Positions 4,701 to 7,108 of a DNA stretch of 7,108 nt are shown one piece after another. Made by a program: the position numbers and the translations under genes. The notes beneath the pieces were generated by a model. The model did no database searches, was not told the origin of the DNA, and saw only the letters and a program-made list of their open reading frames with translations. Source of the DNA: Promethearchaeota archaeon (lineage in GTDB: Archaea; Asgardarchaeota; Lokiarchaeia; Sigyniarchaeales; SOKP01); contig JAUWHL010000265.1 in the NCBI GenBank assembly GCA_030605895.1, positions 1 through 7,108 on the forward strand, read 5' to 3'. How positions within the stretch are numbered: the first letter of the stretch is position 1; every line of letters begins with the position of its first letter.

Positions 4701-6156
4701 TCAATTCAGATTCGAGAATTTCCCCTACATAATAAAGCCCTACTAGATTTCCTCTTCGTTCGAATTTTCTTGAAGCCAGTAAGATTATTACATGTTCATT
4801 CTCGTCAAGTAGTTTATTTTCGACAGCATGTTTAACAGATTGTTCTATTATTTCTTCAGCATCCATATTGAAAAAATCAATATTTTCAATTTGAATAGCC
4901 TTCACTGCCCATACTAAGTTTAATTCTCTTGCTGTTCTTTTATGTGGTGTTATAGCAATTATCGGTAATGGTGGTCTATACTTTGCAATCATCCTAGCAC
5001 CATACCCTTTTCGAGTAATAACTACAATTTTACCTCTAAAATTTAATTCCTCCATTTCGGAAGCCAAAGAATGGATAGCATGCCCTAAAGTTTGAGTATG
5101 TGTTAGTCTGTCTGAGTCGTATTTATCTGGAACCCTTTTAGTCATATTTTCAGTTGCGGTTTTAGCAATCTGGTTCATATATTGAACAGCATTAATTGGA
5201 TATTTTCCCATTGCTGTCTCTGCTGAAAGCATTACAGCATCAGTACCATCCATAACAGCATTATACACATCATTTGCTTCTGCTCTTGTAGGAATAGGAT
5301 TAGAAACCATTGATTCAAGCATTTGAGTTGCTACAATGATAGGTTTTCCTTCGCGATTACTTTTATAGACCATTTCCTTTTGCCATAAGGGTACTTTATC
5401 TGGATCTATCTCAACACCTAAGTCTCCTCTTGCAACCATGATTCCGTCGCTTACTTCTAAGATCTGATCAAATTTATCTAATGCTACAGGTCGTTCGATT
5501 TTTGAAATTAATTTAATTTTAGAATTGCCATGATTTTCAAGAAGTCTTTTAACATGAAGAACGTCATCCCCTCCAGATACAAATGAAATTGCTACATATT
5601 CAGGATCGAGTTTAGCTATAAATTCTAGATCTATTTTATCCTTTTCTGTTGGAACCTTCTGAGATAATTCACCAGTTGGTATATTAACCCCCTTTCTATT
5701 GCTAATTGTGCCTCCAGCTAATACTTCTCCAATGATATGATCTACTTCCTTTCTAATTACCTTAATCTTAATAATTCCATCATTTATAAAAAAACTGTCT
5801 TCAATTCTCATTGACTTTAGAAATCCAGGTAGAGGAATTGAAAATTGATTTTGATCACCTTCAATTTCTTTTTCAAATACTTTTACTTCTTGACCTATGG
5901 CCAGATTATATGCTTTGTCATCTTTGAATTGTCCTACTCGAATTTTTGGTCCTTGGATGTCAGCTAAAATCCCTATATATTCGCTTACTTCTCTAATTCT
6001 TTTAACTAATTCTTCTTTTTCATCATGAGTTCCGTGTGAAAAATTTAATCTAAAAATATCTACTCCAGCATCAATGAGTTTTTTGAGTATTTCTTTTGAG
6101 CTTGACACAGGGCCTAATGTCGCGACAATCTTCACGGAATTTTCTCTAAATGACAT
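4696..6156 (-). CDS. pyk: Pyruvate kinase
   Basis: Pyruvate kinase transfers phosphate from phosphoenolpyruvate to ADP, the last ATP-forming step of glycolysis, in the cytosol. The 486-residue length is normal for the form lacking an extra PEP-utilising domain. Motifs occur in order: VATLGP (11-16), RLNFSHG with R36 (36-42), DIQGPKIRVG (66-75), a B domain (about 75-168), PTEKDK (169-174), ISKIER with catalytic K219 and metal ligand E221, ARGDLGVEI with D245, ATQMLESM with T277, and PTRAEANDVYNAVMDGTDAVMLSAET (289-314). The regulatory C domain spans about 345-486. At positions equivalent to rabbit 113/114/117/120 it has Ile, Gln, Lys and Val, the combination known for K+-independent enzymes. 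The ATG at 6156 follows an AGGT Shine-Dalgarno (6165-6168). It starts 22 bp after the upstream 156-residue gene, so the two are probably co-transcribed. Confidence 0.98.
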   Translation of the reverse strand: MSFRENSVKIVATLGPVSSSKEILKKLIDAGVDIFRLNFSHGTHDEKEELVKRIREVSEYIGILADIQGPKIRVGQFKDDKAYNLAIGQEVKVFEKEIEGDQNQFSIPLPGFLKSMRIEDSFFINDGIIKIKVIRKEVDHIIGEVLAGGTISNRKGVNIPTGELSQKVPTEKDKIDLEFIAKLDPEYVAISFVSGGDDVLHVKRLLENHGNSKIKLISKIERPVALDKFDQILEVSDGIMVARGDLGVEIDPDKVPLWQKEMVYKSNREGKPIIVATQMLESMVSNPIPTRAEANDVYNAVMDGTDAVMLSAETAMGKYPINAVQYMNQIAKTATENMTKRVPDKYDSDRLTHTQTLGHAIHSLASEMEELNFRGKIVVITRKGYGARMIAKYRPPLPIIAITPHKRTARELNLVWAVKAIQIENIDFFNMDAEEIIEQSVKHAVENKLLDENEHVIILLASRKFERRGNLVGLYYVGEILESELK

Positions 6157-6164
6157 TTTTATAA

Positions 6165-6168
6165 ACCT
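6165..6168 (-). promoter_or_regulatory. Shine-Dalgarno of pyruvate kinase
   Basis: The minus strand reads AGGT eight bases before the pyk ATG, within the 22-bp gap to the upstream gene. It supports translation of pyk from a two-gene message and fixes its start. Confidence 0.45.
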
Positions 6169-6178
6169 TTTTTTATGT

Positions 6179-6649
6179 TTAAAGTAGTTCTACTAAATTC
6201 TTAATTTTATCTAATTTAGCTCGAAATTTACGTCTAATATTTATCGATTTTTCCAAAAAATTTTTATAATCTTCAATTTGCTTAAGTTCTTTTATTAATA
6301 ACAACTGAATCCTTAACGTCCTTGGGAAAATTGAATATTGAACTAACTTAAAATCATTTTTGATTGCATAATCCTTTGCTATCTGGACTAAGAAATCAGA
6401 ACTATTATTTGCTAAGGAAATGGCTAAAAAGTATCTTAATTTTGGTGTCTTAGAATAATTTTTTACAATAAATAGGAAACAATTTTTATCTTTTTCACTC
6501 AAATCATATATTTTTTCTACTGTTAAAGTTTTAGAAACATTAAGGACAATTTCAGAAATTGGAGCATGTTTCCCTCTTATCTTTTTAATATCCTTAATAA
6601 TTTTATTTTTTATAAATGATCTCAAATCTATTGGGGTTGATTCTTGCAT
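6179..6649 (-). CDS. Hypothetical helical protein upstream of pyk
   Basis: This 156-residue protein is basic and looks almost wholly alpha-helical. It lacks membrane segments, cysteine clusters or recognisable catalytic motifs. Helix-sized blocks with hydrophobic spacing (about 25-45, 51-66, 69-80, 83-95, 108-123 and 125-140) look like a short helical-repeat (HEAT-like) array, but I cannot assign a family. The C-terminus, with RRKFRAKLDKIKNLVELL, is strongly basic and could bind nucleic acid or a partner protein. The ATG at 6649 has a GGAG Shine-Dalgarno nine bases upstream (6659-6662). It ends 22 bp before pyk on the same strand and starts 72 bp after the AOR-family gene, so it is the likely first gene of a pyk transcript. 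Confidence 0.7.
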   Translation of the reverse strand: MQESTPIDLRSFIKNKIIKDIKKIRGKHAPISEIVLNVSKTLTVEKIYDLSEKDKNCFLFIVKNYSKTPKLRYFLAISLANNSSDFLVQIAKDYAIKNDFKLVQYSIFPRTLRIQLLLIKELKQIEDYKNFLEKSINIRRKFRAKLDKIKNLVELL

Positions 6650-6700
6650 TTTTTAGGTCTCCAGTCCATCTTTTGTTGATATAGTTAATGTATATTACTA

Positions 6701-6709
6701 TAGTTTAAA
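6701..6709 (-). promoter_or_regulatory. Possible TATA element for the 156-residue gene and pyk
   Basis: The minus strand reads TTTAAACTA about 55 bases before the ATG at 6649, in the 72-bp gap after the AOR-family stop. The match to a TATA box is only fair, and read-through from the AOR-family gene is an alternative. Confidence 0.25.
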
Positions 6710-6721
6710 TGAAATATAGAT

Positions 6722-7108
6722 TTAATATAAATCCTTTATAACAAAATCTAAATCGAGATCTTTAAGAGTTTCTTTTAAAGGGTATCCATTTTCAGGATTC
6801 CCTCCCATTTCTTTACAAAATCCGGCATAAAAATCTTTATATTCAACAGAAACCCCTTTTGTTGGACCTCTTTTATCGGGAGGGTGTCCAGTAACTCTAC
6901 TAGGTAATATATTATTCGCAATATCAATTCCTTCACGTAAAGTGAACGCTTGACGAAGGGTTTGAATCCTTAATCCTATCTTTATTAGTTCATCAACAGT
7001 AATATTCCATCCAGTAAAATTATTAATGAGATCAATAAATGGATATGGCCCAAATAAAGTAGAAAATAAGCATAAACCAACACTACTTACAACTTGGTGA
7101 ATTGAAGT
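6722..7108 (-). CDS. Aldehyde:ferredoxin oxidoreductase family protein, C-terminal part
   Basis: The minus strand is open from the right edge to TAA at 6722-6724, giving the last 128 residues of a tungstopterin oxidoreductase of the AOR family. Evidence is the SVGLCLF segment, matching the DxxGLCxF motif whose Cys ligates the 4Fe-4S cluster and which contacts the pterin; QTLRQAFTLREGI, the conserved arginine-containing helix; LPSRVTGHPP with GPTKGVSV, the usual 'LP.R...GP..G' region; and the ending GYPLKETLKDLDLDFVIKDL, typical of the family. These enzymes oxidise aldehydes to acids (or glyceraldehyde-3-phosphate in the GAPOR branch) and reduce ferredoxin. The fragment cannot tell which. The Asp that usually opens DxxGLC reads Ser here. 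The N-terminal pterin and cluster-binding domains lie beyond the window. Confidence 0.88.
   Translation of the reverse strand, partial: TSIHQVVSSVGLCLFSTLFGPYPFIDLINNFTGWNITVDELIKIGLRIQTLRQAFTLREGIDIANNILPSRVTGHPPDKRGPTKGVSVEYKDFYAGFCKEMGGNPENGYPLKETLKDLDLDFVIKDLY

Noticed and set aside
1..7108. CRISPR array, tRNA, rRNA, insertion sequence or attachment site
   Set aside because: No regularly spaced repeats, cloverleaf-like GC-rich segments, transposase-like frames or long terminal repeats were seen on either strand.

Overview
This AT-rich window (about 30% GC by eye) most likely comes from an archaeon. Several genes are preceded by TATA boxes of the TTTATATA/TTTATAAA type at about the right distance. 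Transcript ends look like plain T-runs, and the metabolic genes (an aldehyde:ferredoxin oxidoreductase family member and a pyruvate kinase with the K+-independent signature) suit an anaerobic archaeon. AT-rich composition, a GrpE and a CoiA-like protein would fit an Asgard (Lokiarchaeia-like) genome, but nothing here proves that lineage.

Left part (1-877): the 5' portion of grpE, the nucleotide-exchange factor of DnaK, runs leftward off the edge. Its promoter carries a perfect 10+1+10 bp inverted repeat abutting a TATA box, where a repressor would be expected to act. The 336-bp gap between grpE and the next gene holds the divergent promoters and otherwise only AT-rich sequence.

Middle (878-3973): on the + strand lie a CoiA-like protein (Cys/His zinc-like site followed by a PD-(D/E)XK-type nuclease core), a small two-helix membrane protein with paired CxxC motifs, a compact nitroreductase, and a 93-residue unknown. 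The unknown converges, with a 3-bp gap, on a minus-strand 134-residue unknown rich in Trp, His and Tyr. These look like separately transcribed genes, because most have their own upstream AT-rich promoter-like sequence.

Right part (4074-7108): four minus-strand genes. Read in transcription order they are an AOR-family oxidoreductase (C-terminal 128 residues only), a 156-residue helical unknown, pyruvate kinase (22 bp after the unknown), and a four-helix membrane protein with its own promoter, Shine-Dalgarno sequence and a 12-T terminator. The AOR relative and pyruvate kinase suggest a link to central carbon metabolism (glycolysis or aldehyde oxidation), but the AOR substrate cannot be told from the fragment.

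The strongest candidates for something undescribed are the grpE operator palindrome, the CoiA-like nuclease standing alone in a probable archaeon, and the Trp/His-rich orphan protein. No CRISPR array, tRNA, rRNA, insertion sequence or attachment site was seen.
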